The notes: a model not told the origin generated them from the sequence alone. Counted from the stretch's first letter, positions 26,211-34,616 are shown. The stretch: 64,000 bases of DNA from Kitasatospora aureofaciens (GCF_019192735.1 NZ_JAHTKP010000032.1:19809-83808), one strand, 5' to 3'. Numbers and translations are program-made.

Positions 26211-26241
26211 CGGCGGCCCCTTGCGGAGCAAGGGGCCGCCG
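26211..26241 (+). terminator. Terminator after DUF397 1a
   Basis: A perfect 14-bp stem CGGCGGCCCCTTGC (26211-26224) with 26228-26241. Its arms are nearly identical to the hairpin at 26481-26513. Confidence 0.85.
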
Positions 26242-26274
26242 GCCAACCACAACCGCACCATCCTGGGAGCCACC

Positions 26275-26469
26275 ATGAGCGACTGGCAGAGGCCGTCACT
26301 GAGCGGCGAGTCCAACGAATGCCTCGAAGTCCGGACCGTCGACGGCATGGTCGAGATCCGCGAGTCCGACTCCGACGAGATCATCGTCCGCACCACCCCG
26401 AAGAAGTGGGAAGCCTTCCTCCTCGGCGTCCAGGCCGGCGAGTTCGACCACTTCATCGCCGACGCATAG
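26275..26469 (+). CDS. DUF397 protein (1b), tandem copy
   Basis: The 64-residue protein starts MSDWQRPSLSGESNECLEVR and continues with MVEIRESDSDEIIVRTTPKKW and LLGVQAGEFDHFIADA. It is closer to the DUF397 protein at 31965 (MSDWQKSSASGEANECVEIR) than to its immediate neighbour 1a. So it may have come from a module like the second locus rather than by simple duplication of 1a. It lies after the 1a terminator, so it may need its own promoter or readthrough. Confidence 0.92.
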   Translation: MSDWQRPSLSGESNECLEVRTVDGMVEIRESDSDEIIVRTTPKKWEAFLLGVQAGEFDHFIADA

Positions 26470-26480
26470 CCGAGCTGTTC

Positions 26481-26513
26481 CGGCGGCCCCTTGTTCCTCG
26501 CAAGGGGCCGCCG
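26481..26513 (+). terminator. Terminator after DUF397 1b
   Basis: CGGCGGCCCCTTG (26481-26493) pairs with CAAGGGGCCGCCG (26501-26513). The stem matches that of the terminator after DUF397 1a, with a different loop. Confidence 0.85.
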
Positions 26514-26635
26514 GGGCAACGGCCACGTGGGCCCTGGCCTATTCCCGTTACTGCATAACCCCATCCTTATGCGGCATCATCCTCCGCTGGAGCATCGGAC
26601 ACAGCAATCCGGTTCAGGCTCGAAGGGGTAGCCCA

Positions 26636-27037
26636 TTACGCCAGTAGCCCGCGGAGAGCATCGGCATCCGCGCGGAATCGGTGATCCGCTGGATGGCCTG
26701 GCCGGAGGAAGGATGTGGGGAGTGGTGATCCTGGCGCCGGATCGTCGGTGTACCTGGGGATGTGGTGGACGTGCAGGTGGGGAACCGAGTTTCCCAGCAC
26801 CTCATAGTTCATCTTGACGGGGTTGAAGTGGCTCTCGACAGCTCGCGCGGCCAGGAGCGTATCGCGAAAGAAGCCAGCGGCCTGGTCCTCGTCGAGCTGG
26901 GTCGGCTCGGCGACGTGGGGTCCGTTCCAGATCGCCATGGCGTAGCCAGGAAGGGCTGCCCGGTTCAGGTAGACGTCGGCGAAGGCTCCGTGCAGGATCC
27001 GGAGGCCATAGCCGTTGTCTTCAGGTGCCAGGTGCCT
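26636..27037 (-). pseudogene. HIT family protein lacking its 5' end
   Basis: The open frame gives a good histidine-triad domain: YGLRILHGAFADVYLNRA, NPVKMNYEVLGNSVPHLHVH (the HxHxH motif) and HHIPRYTDDPAPG, ending FRADADALRGLLA. The frame is open only back to a TGA at 27038-27040, with no ATG or GTG before conserved sequence, so the first ~12-15 residues (usually a CxxC segment) are missing. An internal ATG at 26938 would cut into the domain. HIT proteins hydrolyse nucleotide-phosphoramidate-type bonds. It overlaps the decarboxylase 3' end in another frame, and the junction carries a direct repeat (AGGTGCC twice, 27023-27036). Confidence 0.65.
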
Positions 27038-28383
27038 TCAGCGAGCATGCGGTCATGGATGGCCTGGTTGACCTTGTTGATCCGAACGACGTCGGGGGCC
27101 GCCAGGTCCACATCGGCGGGGACGTACATGAACGCCACCGCCGTCAGGTCGGGGTCGTTCAGGCGCACGAGCCTGGGCGAGGCGTCCACCAGCTCAGTGA
27201 ACCGCCTCGTCGTGTCCAGCCGCCGTTCGACCATGGCCGCGAGCCCGGACCGGCCGTACGCCTTGACCATCATCCAGAGCTTGAGCGACATCCACGCCTT
27301 CGAGCCGATGAAGGGCGTGGTCTGACCGATCGCGAAGTCCTCCTGCATGACCAGGTCCGAGTAGCTCGCGACCATCCTCATGTGTGACGGGTCGCGCACC
27401 AGCAGCGCGCTGAGCGCGTACGGGATGCCCATGACCTTGTGCGGGTCCACCGTGATGCTGTCGAAGCCGCCGATCCCGTCGATCTTGTGACTGAGCTTGT
27501 CCGTCAGCGCACACGCGAGGCCCCAGCACGCGTCCGCGTGCAGCCAAATGCTCTCGTCAACCGAGCGCACCAGGTCGTGCACCCCACGGAGGTTCTCGAT
27601 GGTGTGGGTGCGACTGTCGCCGGCGTACGCGACGACCGCCATCACCGAGCCGGCCTCCTCGCGGAGCGTGCGCTCCAGCGCCCGTAGGTCGTAGCGGTAG
27701 TCGACGGTGTCGACCTCGACCAGGCGGGAGCCGCAGCCGATCCACGCCATGGCGCTCTTGACGCTGTAGTGGCCGATCCCGCGCGGCACCACGATGGACA
27801 GCTTGGAAGGGTCGGTGATCCCGTGCTCCATGGTGCCCGGCGCACGGTGCTCCCTGGCGAGCATCATCGCGATGGTGTTGCTGAGCGTGCCGCCGTGGGT
27901 GACGCACCCACCGACGTCCCAGATCGACTCCGTCCTCTCGACCTGGGAGTTGCCGTATCCGAGCAGCTCGCGCAGCCAGCGCAGCACCACGATCTCGACG
28001 AAGGTGCCGCTCGGGGAGTCGAAGCTCTGGTTGATCAGGTTCTGCTGGGTGAACAGGGAGAGCAGACCGCCGCAGAGGGCCGCCACGTCATCGCCCGTGT
28101 CGCCGAAGCCGAGGAAGAAGGGAGTGTTCTCGTTCTTGCAGTCCGGAAGCACGTCGCGGACGAACTCGTCGAGTACCGCCTCGACCGGGCTGCCTTCCTC
28201 CGGCAGCGGGACGAGCAGCGTGTCCCTCAGCTCGAACGGCCGGCGGCGTGCCTGGGAAACGGAGTCCTGGAGCTTGAAATCGAGGCCCAGGCCGACAAGG
28301 CGGGTAAACAGGCCGAGCAACTCCTCGCGGTGCTCGGCGGTGAGATGGCGCGGCGGCTGATCCAGGACAAGCGGTGTGGTCAT
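26965..28383 (-). CDS. PLP-dependent group II decarboxylase, abnormal C-terminus
   Basis: The 472-residue protein belongs to the glutamate/DOPA/diaminobutyrate decarboxylase family. It shows NLINQSFDSPSGTFVE, GGTLSNTIAMM, WLHADACWGLA and the PLP lysine in SITVDPHKVMGIPYALSALL. Family members continue ~40-50 residues beyond the IHDRMLAEGTW segment, with a beta-strand and helix. Here the frame instead runs for about 18 unrelated residues into the HIT gene and stops. The protein is therefore probably a truncated product. GGAGG precedes the ATG at 28383. The substrate cannot be inferred. Confidence 0.8.
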   Translation of the reverse strand: MTTPLVLDQPPRHLTAEHREELLGLFTRLVGLGLDFKLQDSVSQARRRPFELRDTLLVPLPEEGSPVEAVLDEFVRDVLPDCKNENTPFFLGFGDTGDDVAALCGGLLSLFTQQNLINQSFDSPSGTFVEIVVLRWLRELLGYGNSQVERTESIWDVGGCVTHGGTLSNTIAMMLAREHRAPGTMEHGITDPSKLSIVVPRGIGHYSVKSAMAWIGCGSRLVEVDTVDYRYDLRALERTLREEAGSVMAVVAYAGDSRTHTIENLRGVHDLVRSVDESIWLHADACWGLACALTDKLSHKIDGIGGFDSITVDPHKVMGIPYALSALLVRDPSHMRMVASYSDLVMQEDFAIGQTTPFIGSKAWMSLKLWMMVKAYGRSGLAAMVERRLDTTRRFTELVDASPRLVRLNDPDLTAVAFMYVPADVDLAAPDVVRINKVNQAIHDRMLAEGTWHLKTTAMASGSCTEPSPTST

Positions 28384-28634
28384 CGATGCCTCCAGTGATG
28401 CAACGTCACATGCCTGCGAGCCAGCGGCTGGATGAGACATGCCGTGCTGCCGCCAACCGATCGAATCGGAGCGAACCCTCCCCGGACGGGAGGCGCGGCG
28501 ATTAGCTTGGGAACCATGAGAGCTGACCGGCGGCCCGGCCGGTAGCCAACGGGCCTTAACGTCACGGGGTTAACCCCTGCCGACCTGCGCCGATACGCCC
28601 GAGGTACGGCACCGGTCGGTGGCACGATCTCAAG

Positions 28635-29777
28635 GTGGGGGCGACGGTGTCAGCTCGGCTCAGGCAGGCGCGCAAGGCACACGGCTGGTCGCAGGAGCGG
28701 CTTGTCCACGAGATCGAGCGTTACGCCCGGCAGCACAGCCTCGACGTGGCTTCGACGGCGAGCCTGCGTGTCTACGTGTCGGAGTGGGAGAACAACCGGC
28801 GCCCGATCGGCCCGCTGTACGCGGCCGTACTTCGCGCCCTCCTCGGGCTCACCGATCGTGAACTCCTCGGCCGCACGACATCGGCCGAGCCCGTCACCGT
28901 CACCGGCTACGACGAGCTGATCGGCCGCATCGACTCGGCCCACAACCTGAGCCTCGGCATGGTCGACACGTTCATGGCCCAGACCGAGCTGCTGCGCACC
29001 GTCGACCGTCAGATGGGCGCCGCCGCCCTGGTGGACCAGATGCAGGCCCATCTGGCGGCGCTGGAGGAGTGTCTGACCTTCGCCGTGCTGCCGAGTACCC
29101 GGGAGCCGATTGCACGAGCGCTCGCCGGGGCAGCCACGCTCGGTGCATGGCAGGCACTCGACGTGGGCGCCACCGAGCGGGCCTGGCGGCACTACGAGCT
29201 GGGCAAGCGGGCCGCCGCCGAGGCGAAGGAGCCGATGTACCTGGCTCACGCCATGGCGGAGCAGGCCTACGTCCTGTCCGCGGCCGGCAAGTCGGACCTG
29301 GCCGTGCAGCTCGTGCAGGAGGCACATCGGACAGTCGGCGGCAAGGCATCGCCGCGCCTGCTGGCATGGCTGCACGCCGCCGAAGCCGAGCTCCTAGCTC
29401 AGGCGGGCCGTCCGGACGATTGCCGCCGCTCACTGGACCGAGCAGCCGCCGTCCTCCCGCCCGGGGACACCGACCGGGATCCCGACATGCTGAGCGTCTT
29501 CCTCAACGGCAACCACCTCACCCGGTGGCGTGGCAACGTGCTGGCCCGACTCGGCGACGACGCCGCGATGAGCGACCTGTACGACGCGCTCGCAGGCATG
29601 GACGCGACGTTCACCCGGGCCGCCGCCGGACTGCATTGCGACCTTGCACAGGCCCATCTCGCGCGCGAGGAACAGGACCAGGCCGTGAACCACTTACGCA
29701 AGGCTCGACTGCTCGCCAACCGCACGGGTTCCGCCCGTCACCGGGCGCGCATCGACCAGCTGGGCGCCAAGTTCTGA
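28635..29777 (+). CDS. XRE-family HTH regulator with TPR-like helical repeats; TTA codon
   Basis: The 380-residue protein has an N-terminal HTH (LRQARKAHGWSQERLVHEIE...LRVYVSEWENNRRPIG) followed by ~280 residues of alpha-helical TPR-like repeats (AHAMAEQAYVLSAAGKSDLA, WLHAAEAELLAQAGRPDD, LAQAHLAREEQDQAVNHLR). This fits a peptide- or protein-responsive regulator. A TTA codon at 29694-29696 is in frame, so bldA may be required. The GTG at 28635 or the GTG at 28647, which is better placed after GGTGGGG, is the start. It is divergent from the decarboxylase. Confidence 0.88.
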   Translation: MGATVSARLRQARKAHGWSQERLVHEIERYARQHSLDVASTASLRVYVSEWENNRRPIGPLYAAVLRALLGLTDRELLGRTTSAEPVTVTGYDELIGRIDSAHNLSLGMVDTFMAQTELLRTVDRQMGAAALVDQMQAHLAALEECLTFAVLPSTREPIARALAGAATLGAWQALDVGATERAWRHYELGKRAAAEAKEPMYLAHAMAEQAYVLSAAGKSDLAVQLVQEAHRTVGGKASPRLLAWLHAAEAELLAQAGRPDDCRRSLDRAAAVLPPGDTDRDPDMLSVFLNGNHLTRWRGNVLARLGDDAAMSDLYDALAGMDATFTRAAAGLHCDLAQAHLAREEQDQAVNHLRKARLLANRTGSARHRARIDQLGAKF

Positions 29778-29817
29778 GGACATCAGTGGACGGCGGGGGA
29801 GCTGGCCCCGCGCCGAC

Positions 29818-30372
29818 TCACCGCGTTCGGGCAGCCAAGATATGGAGGAGCGCCACCAAGGTGCCGGAGCCCATCAACTTCCCCTCCGCCATGAGCGCCG
29901 GAATGTCGGCCAGCGGCACCCACGAGATGAGTCCAGCCTCCTCGCCGTCCTCGGGCTTGCCCACCAAGGTCGCTCCCTCGCCGACGAAGACCTCGTGGGG
30001 GGAGTCCACCATCCCGACCATCGGCTGGAACGTCACCACGTGGTCAAGGCCGTCCGGACGCCAGCCGGTCTCCTCCTCCACCTCACGCAGCGCCGCCTGC
30101 CGGCCGTCCTCCCCAGGATCGACGATGCCACCCGGAAGCTCCCAGCCCCAGGAGTTCGGCACGAAGCGGTATCGCCACAGCATCAGCACCTGGTCTTCGG
30201 AGTCCAGGACCGCAGCTATGGCGACCCGCTTCAACCTGACCACGTGATGCTCGAACCGCGGAACTCCCGGTGGTTCGACATCCACCAGGGCGAGCTGCAC
30301 CCAGGGGTTGTCGTACACCACTCGGTCCCCGTGGATCCGCCACGGCTCAAGCTCGTCCGCCTGATTGCTCAT
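29818..30372 (-). CDS. NUDIX hydrolase
   Basis: The 184-residue protein has a complete Nudix box at about residues 80-102: GGIVDPGEDGRQAALREV followed by EEETGW. It is preceded by LMLWRYRFVPNSWGWELP, typical of ADP-ribose pyrophosphatase-like members. It hydrolyses nucleoside diphosphates linked to another moiety. The precise substrate is unknown. It is convergent with the TPR-HTH gene, with 40 bp between the stops. Confidence 0.93.
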   Translation of the reverse strand: MSNQADELEPWRIHGDRVVYDNPWVQLALVDVEPPGVPRFEHHVVRLKRVAIAAVLDSEDQVLMLWRYRFVPNSWGWELPGGIVDPGEDGRQAALREVEEETGWRPDGLDHVVTFQPMVGMVDSPHEVFVGEGATLVGKPEDGEEAGLISWVPLADIPALMAEGKLMGSGTLVALLHILAARTR

Positions 30373-30595
30373 CAGCGTTCACATCCCGGTGTGAGAGCAG
30401 CAATGGCCCTAGTTGACCACAATGCTCCGAGACCCTGACAAGTGTCTGCGAGCTTGAACCGGCCTGCGGCTGCGGACGGCCAGGGCGAAGGAACGGGCGC
30501 CCTGCACTTCCATGGGTAAGAGTGGGTGGGTGCCGGACAGCCGGGGGTCGGTCACTGCGTCATCGTGTGCCCCAACCGAGCCTGGTCGATGGCGA

Positions 30596-30624
30596 GTTGC
30601 CCGGCGGTTTGAGCGCCGGGCAAC
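30596..30624 (-). terminator. Terminator of small TM gene B
   Basis: The perfect 11-bp stem GTTGCCCGGCG (30596-30606) and CGCCGGGCAAC (30614-30624) lies 23 bp beyond the stop of the small gene read on the minus strand. Confidence 0.7.
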
Positions 30625-30647
30625 CGGGCACCGGGGACCACCGCCAG

Positions 30648-30803
30648 CTATTTCTTCTTCGCGGAGGGGGAACGGCGGGCGGCGAGGTCGCACTTGGCCG
30701 AACGCGGTACGCGGGGTTGGGTGTTGACCAGCCAGACCAGCCAGCCGACGAAGAGCACGGCCAGCAGGAGAAGGGACAGTCCGGCGACGAGCAGGGTGTT
30801 CAC
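30648..30803 (-). CDS. Small single-TM protein B (51 aa), paralogue of protein A
   Basis: It reads VNTLLVAGLSLLLLAVLFVG as a strong membrane helix, then a basic tail ending SAKKK. It aligns with the small protein at 24255-24395 over 41 residues with one gap, about half of them identical by eye. The GTG at 30803 is assumed. A longer form from ATG 30896 would add 31 polar residues. It is transcribed away from the WhiJ-like gene at 31114, as protein A is from its own WhiJ-like gene, but without an ATPase gene between. Confidence 0.65.
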   Translation of the reverse strand: MNTLLVAGLSLLLLAVLFVGWLVWLVNTQPRVPRSAKCDLAARRSPSAKKK

Positions 30804-30998
30804 CGGCTTACGGGAATGCGTCGGAAAGGGCGGGGAAGCGGCGGAAGCGGCATGGTTGTCTCCGGTCGGGTGATGTCGAGCCTGCCGACCATGCATCTGG
30901 TGTGTGTTTACGGCTGATTGACGACAAGGCGGGAGGACAACTGGTCACTGTGTGACGCGTTCGACCCTAGGGTCGAAGTGCAAGACTTGCTACCGAGA
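30804..30998. other. Divergent control region of locus 2
   Basis: No gene is seen. Together with the dyad at 30999-31014 and the leader up to 31113, this should hold the promoters of small TM gene B and the WhiJ-like gene. Confidence 0.4.
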
Positions 30999-31014
30999 GA
31001 GTGAACGTTCACTC
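30999..31014. promoter_or_regulatory. GAGTG...CACTC palindrome upstream of WhiJ-like regulator 2
   Basis: GAGTGAACGTTCACTC is a perfect 16-bp palindrome, 99 bp before the ATG. Its half-sites match the dyad of locus 1 (24995-25010), suggesting autoregulation by related HTH proteins. Confidence 0.65.
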
Positions 31015-31113
31015 CATCGTGGGGTATCCCCCGTTTCAGTAGCTAGGGCCCGGTACGCACGGCACACTTCACCGGAAGCATCGACGGAACCCCGCGACCC
31101 GGAGAAGAGAGTC

Positions 31114-31968
31114 ATGCCACCCCGCTTGTCGCCGACCGTGCGCCAGCAGCGCCTTGGCATCGAGCTGCGCAAGATGCGTGAACGCGTGGGCGTGACGCCC
31201 AAGAGCCTGGCCGCCACGCTGGGGACCGACCTGCCCAAGATCTCGCAGATGGAGAACGGGAAGTCCGGCATCAGCGCCGAGCGGCTCCGGATCTGGGCGC
31301 GCACCTGCGACTGCGCCGACGGCCCCTACCTCGACGCGCTGCTCGCGATGACCCGGGACCGCCGGAAGTACTGGTGGGACGGCTACCGCGGCCGGATCCC
31401 GAGCGGGATCATCGACATCGCGGAGATGGAGCACCACGCGGAGGCGCTGACGATCCTGCACACCAGCTTCATCCCCGGGCTGCTGCAGACCTCGGCATAC
31501 GCCACCGCCGTGTTCGCCCGGCTGCGCCCCCCGCTGCCCTGGCACGAGACGGACGTGCGGACGGCATTCCGGATTCAGCGCCAGCAGATCCTGGTCGACC
31601 GGCCGAAGCCGTACACCGCTTTCGTCCACGAATCCGCGCTGCGGATGCAGTTCGGCGGGCCTGCCGTGCTGCGCGAGCAGCTGCTCAGCCTGCTGGAGGA
31701 TTCCGAGCGTCCCGGGGTGGAGATCCGGGCGATCCCGTTCAGCGTGGACACCTTTCCGGGTTCCGGGGAGAGCCTGTATCTCGCCTGCGGGCCGGTTCCG
31801 GAGCTGGACACCGTCCAGATCGATCTCTCCCAGGGGCCGAAGTTCGTGCACACCGACGCCGATCTGCGGACGTACCGCGAGATCAAGGCGGAGACCGAGG
31901 CGATCGCGCTCGGGCCGGACGAGTCCCGGGACTTCATCCGGACCATGCTGAATAAAGCCGTCGCATGA
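31114..31968 (+). CDS. WhiJ-like XRE-family regulator with DUF5753 domain (2)
   Basis: The 284-residue protein has an N-terminal HTH (RLGIELRKMRERVGVTPKSL then LGTDLPKISQMENGKSG) and a DUF5753 domain with LHTSFIPGLLQTSAYATAVF, RIQRQQILVD and VHESALRMQFGGPAVL. The ATG at 31114 follows GGAGAAGAGA. An upstream frame start at 30952 would include the palindrome and is rejected. Its TGA overlaps the ATG of the DUF397 gene (ATGA), so the pair is translationally coupled. Confidence 0.93.
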   Translation: MPPRLSPTVRQQRLGIELRKMRERVGVTPKSLAATLGTDLPKISQMENGKSGISAERLRIWARTCDCADGPYLDALLAMTRDRRKYWWDGYRGRIPSGIIDIAEMEHHAEALTILHTSFIPGLLQTSAYATAVFARLRPPLPWHETDVRTAFRIQRQQILVDRPKPYTAFVHESALRMQFGGPAVLREQLLSLLEDSERPGVEIRAIPFSVDTFPGSGESLYLACGPVPELDTVQIDLSQGPKFVHTDADLRTYREIKAETEAIALGPDESRDFIRTMLNKAVA

Positions 31969-32177
31969 GTGATTGGCAGAAGTCGTCGGCGAGCGGCGAG
32001 GCCAACGAGTGCGTCGAGATCAGGGCCGCCGACGGCCTGGTGGAGATCCGTGAGTCGGACCTCGCCGAGGTCGTCGTCCGGACCACGCCGCGCAAGTGGG
32101 CGGCGTTCGTCCGCGGAGTGAAGGCCGGGGAGTTCGACCGGTACTGCGACTTCGGCAGCGACTTCGGCGGGCTTTGA
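31965..32177 (+). CDS. DUF397 protein (2)
   Basis: The 70-residue partner of regulator 2 reads MSDWQKSSASGEANECVEIR, then VEIRESDLAEVVVRTTPRKW and FVRGVKAGEFDRY, with a short Asp/Phe/Gly tail. It starts inside the stop of the regulator gene and is followed after 114 bp by metG. Confidence 0.94.
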   Translation: MSDWQKSSASGEANECVEIRAADGLVEIRESDLAEVVVRTTPRKWAAFVRGVKAGEFDRYCDFGSDFGGL

Positions 32178-32291
32178 TCCCGGTCGGCGGCCTACCGGCG
32201 GCGGTAGGCTTTGGCCCTCACAGTGGACCCTGCGCCTGGCACGGTATCCCCGGGCGGGGTGCGCGTGCGGGAGAAATCGGAGCATCCCAGG

Positions 32292-34025
32292 ATGGCTCGG
32301 CACCTGATCACCAGCGCCCTTCCGTACATCAACGGGATCAAGCACCTGGGCAACATGGTCGGGTCCATGCTCCCGGCGGACGTCTACTCCCGCTATCTGC
32401 GCCAGCGCGGCCACGAGGTGCTCTTCATCTGCGCGACGGACGAGCACGGCACCCCCGCCGAGCTGGCCGCGCAGGAGGCCGGGCTGCCGGTGGCCGAGTT
32501 CTGCACGCGGGCGCACGAGGCGCAGAAGGCGGTGTACGACGGGTTCGGGCTCTCGTTCGACTTCTTCGGCCGCAGTTCGTCCCCGCAGAACCGGGAGATC
32601 ACCCAGGAGATCGCCCGCGAACTCCAGCGGAACGGCTTCATCGAGGAGCGCGCGATCCGCCAGGTGTACTCCAACGCCGACGGCCGCTTCCTGCCGGACC
32701 GGTACATCGTCGGCACCTGCCCGCACTGCGGCTACGACAAGGCGCGCGGCGACCAGTGCGAGAACTGCACCCGGGTGCTGGACCCGACCGACCTGCTGGA
32801 GCCGCGCTCGGCGATCAGCGGCAGCGCCGACCTGGAGGTGCGGGAGACCAAGCACCTGTTCCTGCTCCAGTCGAAGCTCACCGAGGAGGTCGAGGAGTGG
32901 ATCTCCGCCCACGGCGACGACTGGCCGGTGCTCGCCTCCTCGATCGCCCGCAAGTGGCTCACCGAGGGCCTGCAGGACCGCTCGATCACCCGTGACCTCG
33001 AATGGGGCGTCCCGGTGCCGGCCGACGTGTGGCCGGAGCTGGCGGCCGCGGGCAAGGTGTTCTACGTCTGGTTCGACGCGCCGATCGAGTACATCGGCGC
33101 CACCAAGGAGTGGGCGGACGCGGCCCCGGCCGGGCAGCTGCGGGACTGGAAGTCCTGGTGGTACGAGGCCGACGCGACCGTGCGCTACACCGAGTTCATG
33201 GCGAAGGACAACGTCCCGTTCCACACGGTGATGTTCCCGGCGACGATCCTCGGCTCGCGCCGGCCGTGGAAGAAGGTCGACTACGTCAAGGCCTTCAACT
33301 GGCTGACGTACTACGGCGGGAAGTTCTCCACCAGCCAGAAGCGCGGCATCTTCACGGACGTCGCGCTGGAGCTGCTGCCGGCCGACTACTGGCGCTACTT
33401 CCTGATGGCGCACGCTCCCGAGTCGGACGACTCCAGCTTCACGTGGGACCTGTTCGCCGGCGTCGTCAACAAGGACCTCGCCGACACCCTCGGCAACTTC
33501 GTCAACCGGGTGCTGTCCTTCAGCCGCAAGCGCTTCGGCGACCACGTCCCGGGCGGGCACGCGCCCGGCGAGGCGGAGCAGCGGCTGGGAGCGCAGATCG
33601 CCGACCTGCTGGCCGAGTACGAGGCCCAGCTGGACGCGCTCAACTTCCGCAAGGCCGCGCAGAGTCTGCGCGCGCTGTGGAGCGCGGGCAACGCGTACCT
33701 GGACGAGAAGGCGCCGTGGCTCCAGGTGAAGACCGACCCGGAGGCGGCGGCGCTGACCCTGCGCACGGCGATGAACCTGATCCACCTGTACGCGGTGGTG
33801 TCGGAGCCGTTCATCCCGACGGCCGCGGCGGCGATGCGCGGGGCGTTCGCGTCGGCCGACGACGCCCCGGCGGCGTCCCGGCGGTGGGTGAGCGCCGCGG
33901 AGGCACGGGCGCTGGACCTGGTCCCGGCCGGGACGGCGTTCACGGTGCCGCCGGTGCTGTTCGCGAAGATCACGGACGAGGACCTGGCCGCCTGGACGGT
34001 CCGTTTCGGCGGCGAGTCGGCGTAG
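32292..34025 (+). CDS. metG: Methionyl-tRNA synthetase
   Basis: The 577-residue class-I synthetase charges tRNA-Met. The HIGH signature is seen as YINGIKHLGNMVG, the zinc-binding knuckle as CPHCGYDKARGDQCENC, and KMSKS as FSTSQKRGIF, followed by the anticodon-binding helical domain. There is no C-terminal dimerisation domain, as expected for the short actinobacterial form. The ATG at 32292 follows GGAG at nine bases. In-frame extension to 32211 is unconserved. Confidence 0.96.
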   Translation: MARHLITSALPYINGIKHLGNMVGSMLPADVYSRYLRQRGHEVLFICATDEHGTPAELAAQEAGLPVAEFCTRAHEAQKAVYDGFGLSFDFFGRSSSPQNREITQEIARELQRNGFIEERAIRQVYSNADGRFLPDRYIVGTCPHCGYDKARGDQCENCTRVLDPTDLLEPRSAISGSADLEVRETKHLFLLQSKLTEEVEEWISAHGDDWPVLASSIARKWLTEGLQDRSITRDLEWGVPVPADVWPELAAAGKVFYVWFDAPIEYIGATKEWADAAPAGQLRDWKSWWYEADATVRYTEFMAKDNVPFHTVMFPATILGSRRPWKKVDYVKAFNWLTYYGGKFSTSQKRGIFTDVALELLPADYWRYFLMAHAPESDDSSFTWDLFAGVVNKDLADTLGNFVNRVLSFSRKRFGDHVPGGHAPGEAEQRLGAQIADLLAEYEAQLDALNFRKAAQSLRALWSAGNAYLDEKAPWLQVKTDPEAAALTLRTAMNLIHLYAVVSEPFIPTAAAAMRGAFASADDAPAASRRWVSAAEARALDLVPAGTAFTVPPVLFAKITDEDLAAWTVRFGGESA

Positions 34026-34036
34026 CGCGGGGACTT

Positions 34037-34087
34037 GGGCGTGTCTGACAATTCCCGCCTGGCGCACGGAAGTTGTCGGACACGCCC
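34037..34087. repeat. Short palindrome related to the MITE ends
   Basis: The left arm 34037-34057 is identical to the 21-bp terminal repeat of the element at 5761. The right arm 34067-34087 is its complement with two changes. The interior is only 9 bp. It sits 12 bp after the metG stop and 53 bp before the convergent cutA stop, so it probably now works as a bidirectional terminator. Confidence 0.8.
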
Positions 34088-34139
34088 TGGGCGCAGCGGG
34101 AAGGCGGAGGCCGTCGGGTGAACCCGGCGTCCTCCGGCG

Positions 34140-34475
34140 TCAGTTGGGGGCGGCCGTCTCGGCGGTGACCCAGGCCAGGTAGCCGGGGCTGCCCGCGACC
34201 ACCGGGACGGCGATCACCTCGGGCATCTCGTACGAGTGCCGGTCGGCGAGGAACGCGCTCAGCCGGTCGGCGAGTTCGGCCCGGGTCTTGAGGTCGATCC
34301 GCCACTCCTCGGCGTCCTGGACCTCCCCCTCCCACCAGTACACGGACCGGACGGGATACACCTGCGCACACGCGGCCAGCCGCTCGCGGACGGCGGCGGA
34401 CGCCAGGACGCTGGCCTGGACCTCGGTCTCGTGGGTGGTCGTCACCACGACGAACCCGTGCTCGTTGGCTGCCAT
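34140..34475 (-). CDS. cutA: Divalent-cation tolerance protein CutA
   Basis: The 111-residue protein has the CutA1 pattern: FVVVTTTHETEVQASVLASA, RLAACAQVYPVRSVYWWEGE, EWRIDLKTRAELADRL, and SYEMPEVIAVPVVAGSPGYL. CutA1 is a trimeric PII-like protein of uncertain role in metal tolerance. TACCGT lies seven bases before the ATG with no ribosome site, so the mRNA may be leaderless. It is convergent with metG. Confidence 0.93.
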   Translation of the reverse strand: MAANEHGFVVVTTTHETEVQASVLASAAVRERLAACAQVYPVRSVYWWEGEVQDAEEWRIDLKTRAELADRLSAFLADRHSYEMPEVIAVPVVAGSPGYLAWVTAETAAPN

Positions 34476-34616
34476 ACCGGCGACGGTACCCGCCCGTCGG
34501 GATCTGACGCCGCGTCCGACGACCCTTGCAGCTCATATTCGCTCGAACCGGACGCCGGCAAGGCCCCCCACGCTCGGGCTCTGCCGCAGCAGCGGCCCGC
34601 CGGTACGCTTCCTGCC

